Origin: DASRHT01 sp035293765
Lineage (GTDB): Bacteria > Chloroflexota > Ktedonobacteria > Ktedonobacterales > Ktedonobacteraceae
Direction of reading: 5' to 3'
Assembly (NCBI GenBank): GCA_035293765.1
Contig: DATGMF010000065.1
Span: forward strand, 62,001 to 126,000
DNA: 64,000 bases
In this document: one piece after another, positions 44,247 to 53,187 of the stretch
Position numbering within the stretch: the stretch's first letter is position 1
Layout of the letters: each line of letters opens with the position of its first letter
Position numbers and translations under genes: made by a program
Notes under the pieces: model-generated
Seen by the model: the letters and a program-made list of their open reading frames with translations, nothing else
Told to the model about the DNA's origin: nothing
Databases searched by the model: none

Positions 44247-44741
44247 CTACCCCCGATAGTTGATAAACTGGAGCGCGACCGGGTAATCCTTTTGTTTGAG
44301 CGCAGAGATCACCGCTTGCAACTCATCCCGGCTTTTGGCTACCACACGAATGGCTTCCCCCTGGATCTGAGGCCGTACCTTTGGGAAGCTATCGCGGATA
44401 AACTTGTTGATCTCCTTTGCCAGATCCTGGCTGATCCCTTGCTGCAACTGAATGACCTGCCGGACCTTGCCTCCTGCCGCGTTTTCCTCTTTTCCCAGCT
44501 TGAAGATCTTCAGCGATAGGTTGCGCCTGATCGCCTTCGATTCAAGGATATCACGAACGCTTTTCAGGGTGAGCGTGCTATCCGTGAGAATGGTTATATT
44601 GTCTTTACTTTGTGTAATCTCGGTTTTTGTGTCCTTTAAGTCGTAGCGTGTATGCACTTCCCGGCGCGTCTGGTCGATTGCGTTAACGAGCTCTTGCTCG
44701 TCAAACTGTGATACTATGTCAAATGAACAGTCACCTGCCAT
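44247..44741 (-). CDS. YajQ-family nucleotide-binding protein
   Basis: 164 residues of UPF0234/YajQ, starting MAGDCSFDIVSQFDEQELVN; RYDLKDTKTEI near residue 34 and VRDILESKAIRR follow. Two ferredoxin-like domains are expected. Homologues bind RNA, and in some bacteria cyclic di-GMP, as transcription co-regulators. The ATG at 44741 has AGAGGAAATTG upstream and fits the family length; an in-frame start 11 codons earlier does not. It is transcribed alone. Confidence 0.93.
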   Translation of the reverse strand: MAGDCSFDIVSQFDEQELVNAIDQTRREVHTRYDLKDTKTEITQSKDNITILTDSTLTLKSVRDILESKAIRRNLSLKIFKLGKEENAAGGKVRQVIQLQQGISQDLAKEINKFIRDSFPKVRPQIQGEAIRVVAKSRDELQAVISALKQKDYPVALQFINYRG

Positions 44742-44964
44742 CAATTTCCTCTTTCCCGTATTGCAATGATACAAAATGGCGATCTGAGAAATGCGCTACG
44801 CTTCTTTGATACTAGCGTAAGCCTTCCCTGGCATTGTAGCGCATTTTTTCATTCGTTGCCACTTTATCCCCCAAGAGGCACATGCCAACAAAAAAGGTTG
44901 TTGATTTTAACCTGTGATATGATAAAAATAAGAAGCTGAAAGGTGTACTTCCGCTCCGCGTGCC

Positions 44965-44991
44965 GTAGGGGCAATCCCTTGCGGTTGCCCT
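44965..44991. repeat. GTAGGGGCAATCCC palindromic repeat, copy A
   Basis: 27 bases identical, in inverted orientation, to 51399-51425. It lies about 40 bases before folD. Confidence 0.7.
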
Positions 44992-45031
44992 GTAGCAGAA
45001 GGTTTCAAGGAGGATCAGAAAGCGAACGACG

Positions 45032-45871
45032 ATGACGGCGACGATTTACAATAGTAAGCCTTTGGTGGCACGGATGATGAATGAACTGCGTGACGAGGCG
45101 GCGCAGTTTCGTAAGCAGCACAATCGTCCGGCGCGCCTGGCTCAGGTGATCGTAGGGCATGACGAGGCGGCGGAAGTCTATAGCAGACAACTGGTTCGCG
45201 CCTGCCGCGCCATCGGCCTGAGCTGCGCGACAATAGGCTATCCTTTTGAGATGGAGGAGGCCGAACTGAAGCGCGAGGTTGCCACGCTCAACGATGATCC
45301 CCATAACGATGGCGTGGTGCTTCTGCTGCCTCTGCCAGAGCACATTCGCCAGCGCGTGGTGACCGAAGCCTTGCGACCGGAGAAAGATGTTGATGGGCTT
45401 GGTCCGCGCAACGCCGGCAACCTGCTGCTCGGCTTTCCCAGCTTTATCCCTTCCACCGCCGATGCCATCCTGACCGTGCTACAAGATGCTGGCATTGCGA
45501 CCGAGGGACGCCACGCGGTCATTGTCGGTCGCAGCAATATCGGTGGCAAACCTATCGCGCTTGTCTTGATGCGCAGGGATGCTACTGTGACCATCTGCCA
45601 TTCTTATACGCAGGGCCTCGCCGATATTACCAGGAGCGCGGATATCCTGGTTGTGAGCGTGGGCCGTCCCTCTATCATCACGGCTGATATGGTCAAGCCT
45701 GGTGCGGTGGTGCTGGATGCTGGTATCACGACGGTGAATGGCAAAGTCGTCGGCGACGTCGATTTTGCGCAAGTGAAGGAGGTTGCAACCTTCCTCACGC
45801 CTGTTCCTGGCGGTATCGGACCCGTAACCCATCTGACGTTAATCCGTCACACGCTGCTGGGTCCACAATGA
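45032..45871 (+). CDS. FolD-family protein lacking key catalytic residues
   Basis: 279 residues, full FolD length. The NADP-binding part is well kept (VIVGRSNIGGKPIALVLMRR, PGGIGPVTHLT), as are Tyr50 and Asp121 (KDVDG). In register with E. coli FolD, the catalytic lysine at position 54 (YxxxK) is leucine (YSRQL), and Gln98 of the VQLPLP motif is also leucine (LLLPLP). FolD normally has methylenetetrahydrofolate dehydrogenase and methenyl cyclohydrolase activity; cyclohydrolase activity would be expected to fail here. Thus either a second, true FolD exists elsewhere or this is a dehydrogenase-only or repurposed enzyme. AGGAGG lies 18 bases before the ATG, farther than usual. Confidence 0.88.
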   Translation: MTATIYNSKPLVARMMNELRDEAAQFRKQHNRPARLAQVIVGHDEAAEVYSRQLVRACRAIGLSCATIGYPFEMEEAELKREVATLNDDPHNDGVVLLLPLPEHIRQRVVTEALRPEKDVDGLGPRNAGNLLLGFPSFIPSTADAILTVLQDAGIATEGRHAVIVGRSNIGGKPIALVLMRRDATVTICHSYTQGLADITRSADILVVSVGRPSIITADMVKPGAVVLDAGITTVNGKVVGDVDFAQVKEVATFLTPVPGGIGPVTHLTLIRHTLLGPQ

Positions 45872-45883
45872 TAACGCGTTCAT

Positions 45884-45911
45884 GTCACACTTTGTTTAAA
45901 CATAGTGTGAC
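45884..45911. promoter_or_regulatory. 28-base near-perfect palindrome after folD
   Basis: GTCACACTTTGTTT (45884-45897) and its near-complement (45898-45911, one mismatch) with no loop. There is no T-run, so it looks more like a dimeric regulator site than a terminator. Confidence 0.45.
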
Positions 45912-46006
45912 ACTGTGGAACATTTTGAAACTACAACGAAGCGGTGTTGTTTCTCAACCGCGCTCCCATGTCTTCTCAACCTGAAAAAGGCCTGGTAGCT
46001 GGTACA

Positions 46007-46020
46007 GTGTACAAGTACAC
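46007..46020. promoter_or_regulatory. GTGTAC-AA-GTACAC dyad
   Basis: A short perfect dyad 57 bases upstream of the small gene at 46077; a possible operator. Confidence 0.3.
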
Positions 46021-46076
46021 ATCTGGGGAATAGGGTTTTTATTCCTCTTCTTACGAGAAAACAGGAGGGCAGTGCC

Positions 46077-46385
46077 ATGCTCAGTTCTGGCAGAGATGCG
46101 ATTCACTATAACGCCGCCGGAGATCCGATCTCTATTTCGACCTTTCCGAGGTGCAGCCAACTAGAGACAACGGAGCAGATACGCGGGTTTGAGTTGCTCA
46201 GATTGGCCTTTTTCGCGCTCAAACTGCGCAAGCTTGAGCAGCGGCACGAGGCGGGCGGCGATGAGAATGAGCACAGGTTTCGCTGTAGCCTGTTGCGCCA
46301 TGCTATTTTCCAGCAGGTGTTGACGCTGAGGGCGCTTGATGCCACCGACCAGGCGATGCAATTGATCGAAGCCTGTCGCAAGTAA
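46077..46385 (+). CDS. Small hypothetical protein
   Basis: 102 residues starting MLSSGRDAIHYNAAGDPISI, with a helical Leu/Arg/Glu-rich second half (FELLRLAFFALKLRKLEQRH). AGGAGGGCAGTGCC before the ATG is a strong Shine-Dalgarno, and two dyads lie upstream, so it is probably a real gene. No family was recognised and no membrane segment is seen. It is convergent with ispH 20 bases away. Confidence 0.6.
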   Translation: MLSSGRDAIHYNAAGDPISISTFPRCSQLETTEQIRGFELLRLAFFALKLRKLEQRHEAGGDENEHRFRCSLLRHAIFQQVLTLRALDATDQAMQLIEACRK

Positions 46386-46404
46386 AGCACATGTCTGCAA
46401 GCGC

Positions 46405-47301
46405 TTATTGAAGCGGTTGCTCTTCCGGCTGGTACTGTTCCAGGAAGCGGATCACTTCTCGCGTTAACTGGCTTGGCGTCGAAGCTCCTGCGGTGACGGC
46501 AACGCGCTTTTTGCCCTTGAGCCACTCGGTCTGCAATTGGGAAAGATCCTCGATCCGCCTGGCCGGGACGCCAGCTAGTTCTTCGGAGACCTGGACGAGA
46601 CGGTTGGTATTGTTGCTGCGCGGATCGCCGACGACGATGGTGAGATCCGCTCCTCTGGCCTGCTCCGCCACTGCCTCCTGGCGCGTCTGTGTGGCGGCGC
46701 AAATATCGATGTGGACCTCTGCGTGTGGGTAGCGCGTTTTGATGTACTGGATGACGCGCTGGGTATCCCACTTTGAAAGCGTGGTCTGGGTGGAGACGGC
46801 AATCTTCCGTTCCTGCTCGGGCGTAAGGGTGAGCGCGCCTACATCGGGCTCGGTCTCGATCAGGCTGCCGTGCCCGGGGATCTCGCCCATCACGCCTTCC
46901 GGCTCAGGATGACCTTTTTTGCCAATATAGAGGATATAGTAGCCCTGCGCGACGAGCTTTTTCACCAGATCGTGGGTGACAGTCACATCGGGGCAGGTGG
47001 CATCAATGCAGTGCAGCCCGCGCTCGGCAGCCAGACGTTTGACCTGGGGAGAGACGCCATGAGCGGTAAAAATGACGGTGCCTTCCTTGACCTGTTCGAT
47101 AATCACCTCGCGGTTGGGGCCGTCCAGTGTAATCACGCCCATGCCGGTCAATTCATCGATGGCGTGGCGGTTATGAATAATCTGTCCAATAATATAGATA
47201 GGGCGGGGCAGCTCAGGATCTTTGGCTGCCTGCCGCGCGATTTTTAAGGCATCGACCACCCCATAACAATAGCCTCGGGGCGATATTTTGATAACTTCCA
47301 T
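46405..47301 (-). CDS. ispH: 4-hydroxy-3-methylbut-2-enyl diphosphate reductase
   Basis: 298 residues. The three iron-sulfur cysteines are Cys12 (RGYCYGVVDA), Cys103 (DATCPDV) and Cys201 (DICAATQTRQ), with substrate-binding His43 (QIIHN) and His81 (TAHGV). The last step of the MEP pathway makes IPP and DMAPP. The family here is the Firmicutes-like variant with GYCYGV rather than GFCAGV. No other MEP genes are in the window. ATG at 47301 follows AGAGGAC. Confidence 0.96.
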   Translation of the reverse strand: MEVIKISPRGYCYGVVDALKIARQAAKDPELPRPIYIIGQIIHNRHAIDELTGMGVITLDGPNREVIIEQVKEGTVIFTAHGVSPQVKRLAAERGLHCIDATCPDVTVTHDLVKKLVAQGYYILYIGKKGHPEPEGVMGEIPGHGSLIETEPDVGALTLTPEQERKIAVSTQTTLSKWDTQRVIQYIKTRYPHAEVHIDICAATQTRQEAVAEQARGADLTIVVGDPRSNNTNRLVQVSEELAGVPARRIEDLSQLQTEWLKGKKRVAVTAGASTPSQLTREVIRFLEQYQPEEQPLQ

Positions 47302-47375
47302 ACGTCCTCTTTACATAACGGATATAGGACCTGTCCCTATATTTTTCACTCCCTAATCTATTGTATGCCATAGAT

Positions 47376-47482
47376 CAAGAGGGAGCAGGGCAGGTGCAAG
47401 ATCTATCCTTCTATCCAGCCGACCAACGCTGCTGACGCGCTAGCTTCGCTCAGGTCGGCTGCAAGGAAGGCCCCTACATTAA
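47376..47482. repeat. GC-rich dispersed repeat
   Basis: It contains GGGAGCAGGGCAGGTGCAAG and, about 90 bases on, GCAAGGAAGGCCCCTAC, the two halves of the dispersed repeat family separated by unrelated sequence. Confidence 0.4.
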
Positions 47483-47497
47483 TGGTAGTTGATAAAA

Positions 47498-47929
47498 TCA
47501 AAAGACTTTTACCTCGGCTTTGGAGAGGATGTGGCGCAGGTCGTTGGGGGTGTAGAGGCAGACGGATGGAAGCAGCCCTGCCAGTTCTTCAACCGAAGAG
47601 TCGGGCGCCAGATCAAAAATGAGCAGAGGAGTTCGCCGCCCGGCGCATCCCCGTGCAATGCTGGCAGCCGTTAATAGCGGCTCCGGCGGGCGTTGCGGTT
47701 CTAGCTCGGAACGTGCTGGTACGCTAATCAGTAACTGCACATGGGGAAGAATATCGGGCAGGCGCCTGGGGGTATCTTCCTCATAGATATATTTCATCTG
47801 CGCGCGTTTTAGTAACTGGATAAAAGGGGCTCGTTGCTCCTCTGGCCCAACCAACAACGCCGACCGGCCTTGCAGACCACCGAGGCACGCGCCCGCGATA
47901 GACATAACCTCCGGTGCAATTCGCAGCAT
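47498..47929 (-). CDS. Orphan Rossmann-fold protein resembling the NAD domain of glutamyl-tRNA reductase
   Basis: 143 residues starting MLRIAPEVMSIAGACLGGLQ. The order of segments resembles the HemA dinucleotide-binding domain: LQGRSALLVGPEEQRAPFIQLLKRA, VQLLISVPARSE, TPLLIFDLAPDSSVEELAGL and VCLYTPNDLRHIL. The catalytic N-terminal domain and the dimerisation domain of HemA are absent, and the nucleotide loop is GPEEQR rather than GxGxxG, so reductase activity is not expected. ATG at 47929 has GAGGAG 8 bases upstream; a GTG at 47983 would extend it by 18 residues. Function unknown. Confidence 0.6.
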   Translation of the reverse strand: MLRIAPEVMSIAGACLGGLQGRSALLVGPEEQRAPFIQLLKRAQMKYIYEEDTPRRLPDILPHVQLLISVPARSELEPQRPPEPLLTAASIARGCAGRRTPLLIFDLAPDSSVEELAGLLPSVCLYTPNDLRHILSKAEVKVF

Positions 47930-48228
47930 CAATTGTTCTCCTCTGCCATAGCTATCAAACCAAATCCCATTATGAGATATCACCTCTATATACTATAGCA
48001 GGCTGCTGCTACCCCCATCAGGTAAACGCTGTATTTTCTGTCGTGTGTTTGGAGGAGTTTTTGATGAGGGAAGGTTCAAGGAGGCGCTAAGGTAGAAGAA
48101 AGGTATATTAGCCAGGAAAGCTAACCACCGTGGATGCTAATTTCTTTTTGACGAGCGTACTGCCAGATCTCTCCCGGGTCCGTTATGCCTTGGCAGGAGA
48201 TGAGGGTGGCTAGCACGATTAGCGTACT

Positions 48229-51200
48229 TCATACCCCGTATCGTGCTAACAATGGCCGAATCTCCCTTGCAAACACATCGGGCCTATCCCGCTCAAACCA
48301 GTAGAGCGGGGTAAGCAGAATGGGAGGCAAGCCCAGATCGAGGGACTGCTCGATTGCAGCCAGCGCCTCCCGATCCTGTGCTGATTTCCTATAGTAATAG
48401 AGCAGAAGCATACCTTTCCAGAAGTAGGCGCTCCATGCAATTGGCTCCAACGAGATCGCCTTCTCTATCTCCTCCAGCCCCGCTTTCCCTTGCCCGCGTA
48501 AGCCGAGCGCAACGCCCCTACAGACGTACGCAATATAATCTTCGGGCTCGATTGTGGCGATTGTTTCCAGTCGCTCTGCCGTTTTCTCGTCGGCGCGCTG
48601 CTTGTTCATCTCCATCCATTCGATCATCCAGGTGATAGTGATATCCTTTGGATCGAGCTCAAAGCCGCGTTTGCAGTCATCCTTAGCTGGAGCGATTTGC
48701 CGCAAATGGAGATAGGTAATGCCACGGCTGTAGTAGGCCAGAGCATAGGAAGGGTTCAGTTCCAGCGCTCGGTTATAATTGGCAATCGCCTGCTCATGCT
48801 CTTTGAGGTCGGTATAAGTATAGCCGCGGCCATAGTAAGCCCAGTGAGCGGAAGGGTCGAGTTCCAGCGCTCGGTTATAATCAGCAAACGCCTTTTCATA
48901 CGATTTGAGATCGCTGTATGCGTAGCCGCGCCCGCCGTAAGCATAAGCATATAAAGGGTCGAGTTGCAGTGCTCGATCATAATCGGCAATCGCCAACTCA
49001 CACCTTCTGAGCTGGTAATGAGCATAGCCGCGTTCGTAATAGGCATGAGCATAAGAAGGGTTTAGTTCAATAGCTCTATTGAGATGTAGTATTGCTTCTT
49101 CATGCTTTTTCTTAGTGTCTAGTTGGTAGGCAACGCTAAAAGCAATATTGGCTGCATCTTCTTTCAGCTTAATTGCTTGCCCTAGCCTGGTAAGAGCTTT
49201 CTCATACCATTGCAGAGCCTGCGAGTTTTCCGTGCCTGTGTAGGCTTCTCCCAAACGCCACCAGAGAGCGGCCTCTAATTCTAGCGCGTGATTTTGTGCA
49301 AGGCATGGGAAGGTAAGGGAACGTTGATGCACCAGTTTTGCCAATGCCCGCAAACTCGCCAACTCTTCCTCGGATATGGCACTATTCATCGTATAGATGA
49401 GGTTACCAGCCCATTGCCACCAGATAAGGGGCTGTGAACTCAGGTGCTTCTCAAAAAAAGCTGCAACCTCGAAAGCGTCCTGGTTGATGTCGCGCTGGTA
49501 AATGGAGGCGGCGATCATGAAGGGCAGGAGGTAGCGCATGCCCTCGGTAGGATCGAGCCAGAATTGTTGCTCTAACAGGTCAAGATACAGGCCGGTCCAG
49601 TGTTCATCCTGGAAGCGCTCCTCAAGCGTGCTGTACATACGCTGCTCTTCTAGCTTTGTGAAAGCTGACTCCTGGGCGGCTTTTAATCGCTCGCTGATAG
49701 CCGCGGTCTCCGGCTGTTCGCGGCGTTCCAGCAGCCAGAGGCGCAGGAAACGCCTCACTTCCTGGTGTAGCGATGACTGTCGCTTTTCGGTGAAGATAAA
49801 ACTATAGTGGCGATGCAGGCGGCTGAGCTCGCTTCTGTAGCTGATTCTTGCCTCTTCGGGTGTCAGACCGAGGGCAGCGGCCACTGCGACCGATTGGTTG
49901 GATGGGTCGGCGCGCCGCAGCATCGCCAGTCCATAGAGTTTGGCAAGCTCGTTCTGATCATCGTGCGCGTGCAGTAGATAGCGACGTACCATCTCATCTA
50001 CAATTTCTCGCTGGCCCTCAATACTTTCTGTGACCAGGTTGAGATTCGCCGTCTTCAGATAGAGATTAGCTGCGATTTTGACCGCCAGCGGCACGCCCTG
50101 CGTAACATCAAAAATATGTTTTGCTTCTTCTTCCGTTACCTCTGGCAAGAAGGGGGCGAACTGCGCCTGCTGGTGCAACAGGGTGAAGTACTCGATGATA
50201 TCGCTAGGGGTAAAAGCGCCGACATCGCCAGCGTTGAAGTTGATCGATAAGCCGCGATCTGGTGGCACAAGTTCCTTGTAGCCATATTCGAGCGAGATGC
50301 TGCGGTCGATCTGATCCGGTCCGGCCCAGAGGTTATCGCGGCCCGCCAGTACCCAGCCGACGCGTAAGCCAGCGGATTTCATCACGATGCGCAGCAGGCG
50401 GTCGCCTTCGTCGATCTCTTCGTAGGTATCGAAGAATACGAGCAGAGGGTAGTTTCTGGCGAAATCGCGCAGATCGCGGCCTAACGCCAGCCCTAAGCGC
50501 AACGTGGCATCAAGATAGTCGCCAAAGCGGCTCCCCAGCCTGTCGCGCAGGCGAGCGTGTACCTGCGCGATCTGCTCTCCGGTCAGCTTTGCAACGGCGT
50601 CGGCGGCCTCCTGAACCTTTTTGTTCTCTACTACAACGCGGCTGCCCGGCACATAGGTGCGCACTGCTGCTGCGACCGTTTCAAGCGCCAGATCTCGTAA
50701 CCAGGGAAAGCGGCCATCTTTCTGAATGCTATTGAGCGCATTGCTTACATCTTTGCGCGCTTTTTCTACTGCCTGTACCGCGTTGTGATATTCTTTAAAA
50801 TCCTTCACCTCTTTATCCAGAGCGATAGCCAGTTGAGTACACAGTATTTTGTAATACTCATTTGCATCAACATCCTGCCCCTGCGGCGGATTAAAAATTG
50901 CGCGTTTGCCCTCGACCGCGAATTCCCAATCTCTAATCTCGCTGACCATGATCTTGCCAGACAGCGCGTGATAATTCTCTGCCAGCGCCATCTTGCGGTA
51001 GTGCTTTAATAATGTGCTTTTGCCAAAGCCGCCGCGTCCGAAGAGCAGCACGACCAGCCCCGGTATTTTGTTGTTGGGGGATGGAGCGTCGGTAACAGGC
51101 GTGTCATCCGGCTGCGCACGCTGCATCAGGTGCTTCCAGCGCGTGAGGTAGATATTAAAGAGGTCCATTTGTTGTCCGCGCCCGATGAAGATATGACCGG

Positions 51201-51252
51201 AGTCAAAGTAACTGTCGCTATCATTGGTGGATGAATCGGGTAGGTTTTGCAT
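48229..51252 (-). CDS. STAND-like ATPase with TPR sensor domain
   Basis: 1007 residues. After a short N-terminus, IFIGRGQQMDLF leads into an AAA/NACHT-like NTPase: Walker A GRGGFGKST at 72-80, Walker B-like LLVFFDTYEEID near 270, then VGWVLAGRDNLW and QGVPLAVKIAAN, typical of STAND ATPases. A winged-helix-like region follows, then about eight TPRs from about residue 680, five of them nearly identical (YYERGYAHYQLRRCELAIAD type). Such proteins act as ligand-triggered switches in signalling or antiphage defence; no effector domain (nuclease, TIR, protease) is visible at either end. It is transcribed alone. Confidence 0.8.
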   Translation of the reverse strand: MQNLPDSSTNDSDSYFDSGHIFIGRGQQMDLFNIYLTRWKHLMQRAQPDDTPVTDAPSPNNKIPGLVVLLFGRGGFGKSTLLKHYRKMALAENYHALSGKIMVSEIRDWEFAVEGKRAIFNPPQGQDVDANEYYKILCTQLAIALDKEVKDFKEYHNAVQAVEKARKDVSNALNSIQKDGRFPWLRDLALETVAAAVRTYVPGSRVVVENKKVQEAADAVAKLTGEQIAQVHARLRDRLGSRFGDYLDATLRLGLALGRDLRDFARNYPLLVFFDTYEEIDEGDRLLRIVMKSAGLRVGWVLAGRDNLWAGPDQIDRSISLEYGYKELVPPDRGLSINFNAGDVGAFTPSDIIEYFTLLHQQAQFAPFLPEVTEEEAKHIFDVTQGVPLAVKIAANLYLKTANLNLVTESIEGQREIVDEMVRRYLLHAHDDQNELAKLYGLAMLRRADPSNQSVAVAAALGLTPEEARISYRSELSRLHRHYSFIFTEKRQSSLHQEVRRFLRLWLLERREQPETAAISERLKAAQESAFTKLEEQRMYSTLEERFQDEHWTGLYLDLLEQQFWLDPTEGMRYLLPFMIAASIYQRDINQDAFEVAAFFEKHLSSQPLIWWQWAGNLIYTMNSAISEEELASLRALAKLVHQRSLTFPCLAQNHALELEAALWWRLGEAYTGTENSQALQWYEKALTRLGQAIKLKEDAANIAFSVAYQLDTKKKHEEAILHLNRAIELNPSYAHAYYERGYAHYQLRRCELAIADYDRALQLDPLYAYAYGGRGYAYSDLKSYEKAFADYNRALELDPSAHWAYYGRGYTYTDLKEHEQAIANYNRALELNPSYALAYYSRGITYLHLRQIAPAKDDCKRGFELDPKDITITWMIEWMEMNKQRADEKTAERLETIATIEPEDYIAYVCRGVALGLRGQGKAGLEEIEKAISLEPIAWSAYFWKGMLLLYYYRKSAQDREALAAIEQSLDLGLPPILLTPLYWFERDRPDVFAREIRPLLARYGV
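48715..49065 (-). repeat. 102-base tandem repeats encoding TPRs
   Basis: In-frame 34-codon repeats inside the STAND-like gene. Two copies share long identical stretches at DNA level (around 48757-48776 and 48859-48878), indicating recent duplication of the sensor repeats. Confidence 0.65.
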
Positions 51253-51567
51253 CTGCTACATCCTTCTTGCCACAAAATGCGTTATGCCAGCCTGTGCTGC
51301 TCTACCATTTATAATATACGATTTTCCTGTGAACTGCTATATCTCGTTTTATTGAGATTGGGGCCTCCTGGGCAAGCGCAAAGCCCTGGTTCCCTAGCAG
51401 GGCAACCGCAAGGGATTGCCCCTACCGCCTCCGCCCGACATCGCGAATCCCGCCCAGGCGGCGGATGCGGTCAACCTGGTCCCTACATAACCGCTTTTGG
51501 CGTATTATATAAGAAGATATAGAGTGTAGGTTGTTTTTGTCACTCCTGGAGTTAGGAGGAAAACATT
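51253..51567. other. Divergent intergenic region with dispersed repeats
   Basis: 315 bases between the STAND-like and SRAP genes. It contains the palindromic repeat 51399-51425 (27-base exact inverted match to 44965-44991) and an end resembling the 5728-5938 element at 51462-51488. AGGAGG of the SRAP gene is near 51556. No gene was seen. Confidence 0.6.
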
Positions 51568-52221
51568 ATGTGTGGTCGCTTTACACTGACGGTTGATATC
51601 AATACAGTGGCGAGAGCGTTTAATGTGGCGCCAACCCTGCAAACGACGGCGCGCTATAATGTGGCGCCAACGCAAGAGGTTGTGACGGTGATGCGCAATG
51701 GGGACGCGCATCTCGAATTGCTGCGCTGGGGCCTGGTCCCTTCCTGGGCAAAGGAAGAGAGCATTGGCGCGAAAATGATTAATGCGCGCGCCGAGACGCT
51801 GGCAGAGAAGCCAAGCTTTAAAAGATTGCTGCGCAACAGGCGCTGTCTGGTGGTGGCCGATGGCTTCTATGAGTGGAAGCAGGAGCACGGCGGAAAAGTT
51901 CCGATGTATATCACGATGAAAGATCACGAGCCGTTCGCCTTCGCGGGACTGTGGGATACGTGGAAAAGTCCAGAGGGCGAGCAGATACGTACCTGCACGA
52001 TCATTACCACCAATCCCAACGATATTGTCCTGCCCATTCACAATCGTATGCCCGCTATCCTCACGCCCCAGGCGCGCGAGGAATGGCTCGATCCTGAGCT
52101 GCACGATGATAATGTGCTGTTACACCTGCTCGCGCCCTATCCGTCGGATGCGATGATGGCCCGGCCCGTCTCGCGGCTGGTGAACAATCCCCGAAACGAT
52201 AGCCCGGAACTGATTGCATAG
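51568..52221 (+). CDS. SRAP domain protein (SOS response-associated peptidase, YedK/HMCES family)
   Basis: 217 residues. After the initiator Met, Cys2 begins the MCGRFTL motif and is the residue that bonds covalently with abasic sites. NARAET near residue 73 and the catalytic-region histidine in PIHNRMPAIL near 153 are present, as is CLVVADGFYEWK. The family protects single-stranded DNA by forming a DNA-protein crosslink with abasic sites. The start has TTAGGAGGAAAACATT before the ATG. No SOS box was recognised upstream. Confidence 0.95.
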   Translation: MCGRFTLTVDINTVARAFNVAPTLQTTARYNVAPTQEVVTVMRNGDAHLELLRWGLVPSWAKEESIGAKMINARAETLAEKPSFKRLLRNRRCLVVADGFYEWKQEHGGKVPMYITMKDHEPFAFAGLWDTWKSPEGEQIRTCTIITTNPNDIVLPIHNRMPAILTPQAREEWLDPELHDDNVLLHLLAPYPSDAMMARPVSRLVNNPRNDSPELIA

Positions 52222-52372
52222 AAAGACTTTTCAAGTCAAGAATGGCCTGTGAAAAAGATCTCCTTTGGATCTATAATGATGGTCAAGGATGATAGCTCGT
52301 TATCCTTGTGGTTATTCTAATGTCAGTGGATGATAATATGTCGTCCATAGTAGCAAAGGGGTATCTTTTTCT

Positions 52373-52990
52373 ATGGCAATTTCCCATAGTACGACGCTAA
52401 TTGACTATCTGGCGCCCCCTTCCAGTACTTCTCGCAGCCTCAATCTACTGCGAGATACGGGTCTCGTACTCGGTTTTAGCGCATTTCTGGCGTTATGCGC
52501 GCAAGTATCGTTTCATATCCCGTTCACGCCTGTGCCCATCACGTTGCAAACCTTAGCTGTTCTGCTAGCCGGAGCGGTCCTGGGGAGCAAACGGGGGGCT
52601 GTGACAATGCTGGTCTACCTGGCCGAAGGCGCTGTCGGCATGCCCGTGTTCGCTGGAGGTACTGGAGGATTTATCCACCTGCTGGGTTTTACCGGCGGCT
52701 ATCTCTGGTCCTATCCAATTGCGGCCTTTGTGGTGGGCCTCCTTTGCGAGAAGGGCCTGGACCGCAGCTTCCTGACCTCGGCTGTGGCGATGCTGCCGGG
52801 TTCGCTGATTATTTACGCCATTGGGGTTCCCTGGCTGGCTGTAACACTGCATCTCAGCCCATCCGCAGCCATTTTGCAGGGGATGGTGCCTTTTATCCCG
52901 GGAGACCTGTTCAAATTGCTCATTGCTGCGGCCCTGCTGCCGACCGCATGGCGATTTGTGCGCACCATCCAACCGGAAGAGGAGCAGTAA
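52373..52990 (+). CDS. bioY: BioY biotin transporter substrate-binding subunit
   Basis: 205 residues with about six membrane segments; GFSAFLALCAQVSFHIPFTP, VPITLQTLAVLLAGAVLGSKRG, then GGTGGFIHLLGFTGGYLWSYP are BioY signatures. It is the S component of an ECF-type biotin importer. No EcfA/T genes or bio genes are beside it, so it may use a shared energising module or act alone. It ends at a terminator (52999-53044). Confidence 0.93.
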   Translation: MAISHSTTLIDYLAPPSSTSRSLNLLRDTGLVLGFSAFLALCAQVSFHIPFTPVPITLQTLAVLLAGAVLGSKRGAVTMLVYLAEGAVGMPVFAGGTGGFIHLLGFTGGYLWSYPIAAFVVGLLCEKGLDRSFLTSAVAMLPGSLIIYAIGVPWLAVTLHLSPSAAILQGMVPFIPGDLFKLLIAAALLPTAWRFVRTIQPEEEQ

Positions 52991-52998
52991 ACCGATGT

Positions 52999-53044
52999 GA
53001 CAAAAACGGCAGTTTGATCATGTGCAATCGAACTGCCGTTTTTG
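52999..53044 (+). terminator. Intrinsic terminator of bioY
   Basis: Arms 52999-53017 and 53026-53044 pair over 19 bases with one G-U pair and end in TTTTTGT. Confidence 0.88.
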
Positions 53045-53187
53045 TTAGCCAGATTGTGATATAGCTCATATTATTTTCTGCTTGCCTCTGCTATACTCCT
53101 TCCAAATTTATAAAACCGGTTCTTAAAAATGATGATGTTTAACCATTTCCCTTCTTTGAGCATCCTTAAATAACTAAGGAGAAGATC

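Noticed and set aside
47930..48228. Possible small gene between the STAND-like gene and the HemA-like domain
   Set aside because: About 300 bases without a frame having both a start signal and plausible coding character; nothing was recognised there.
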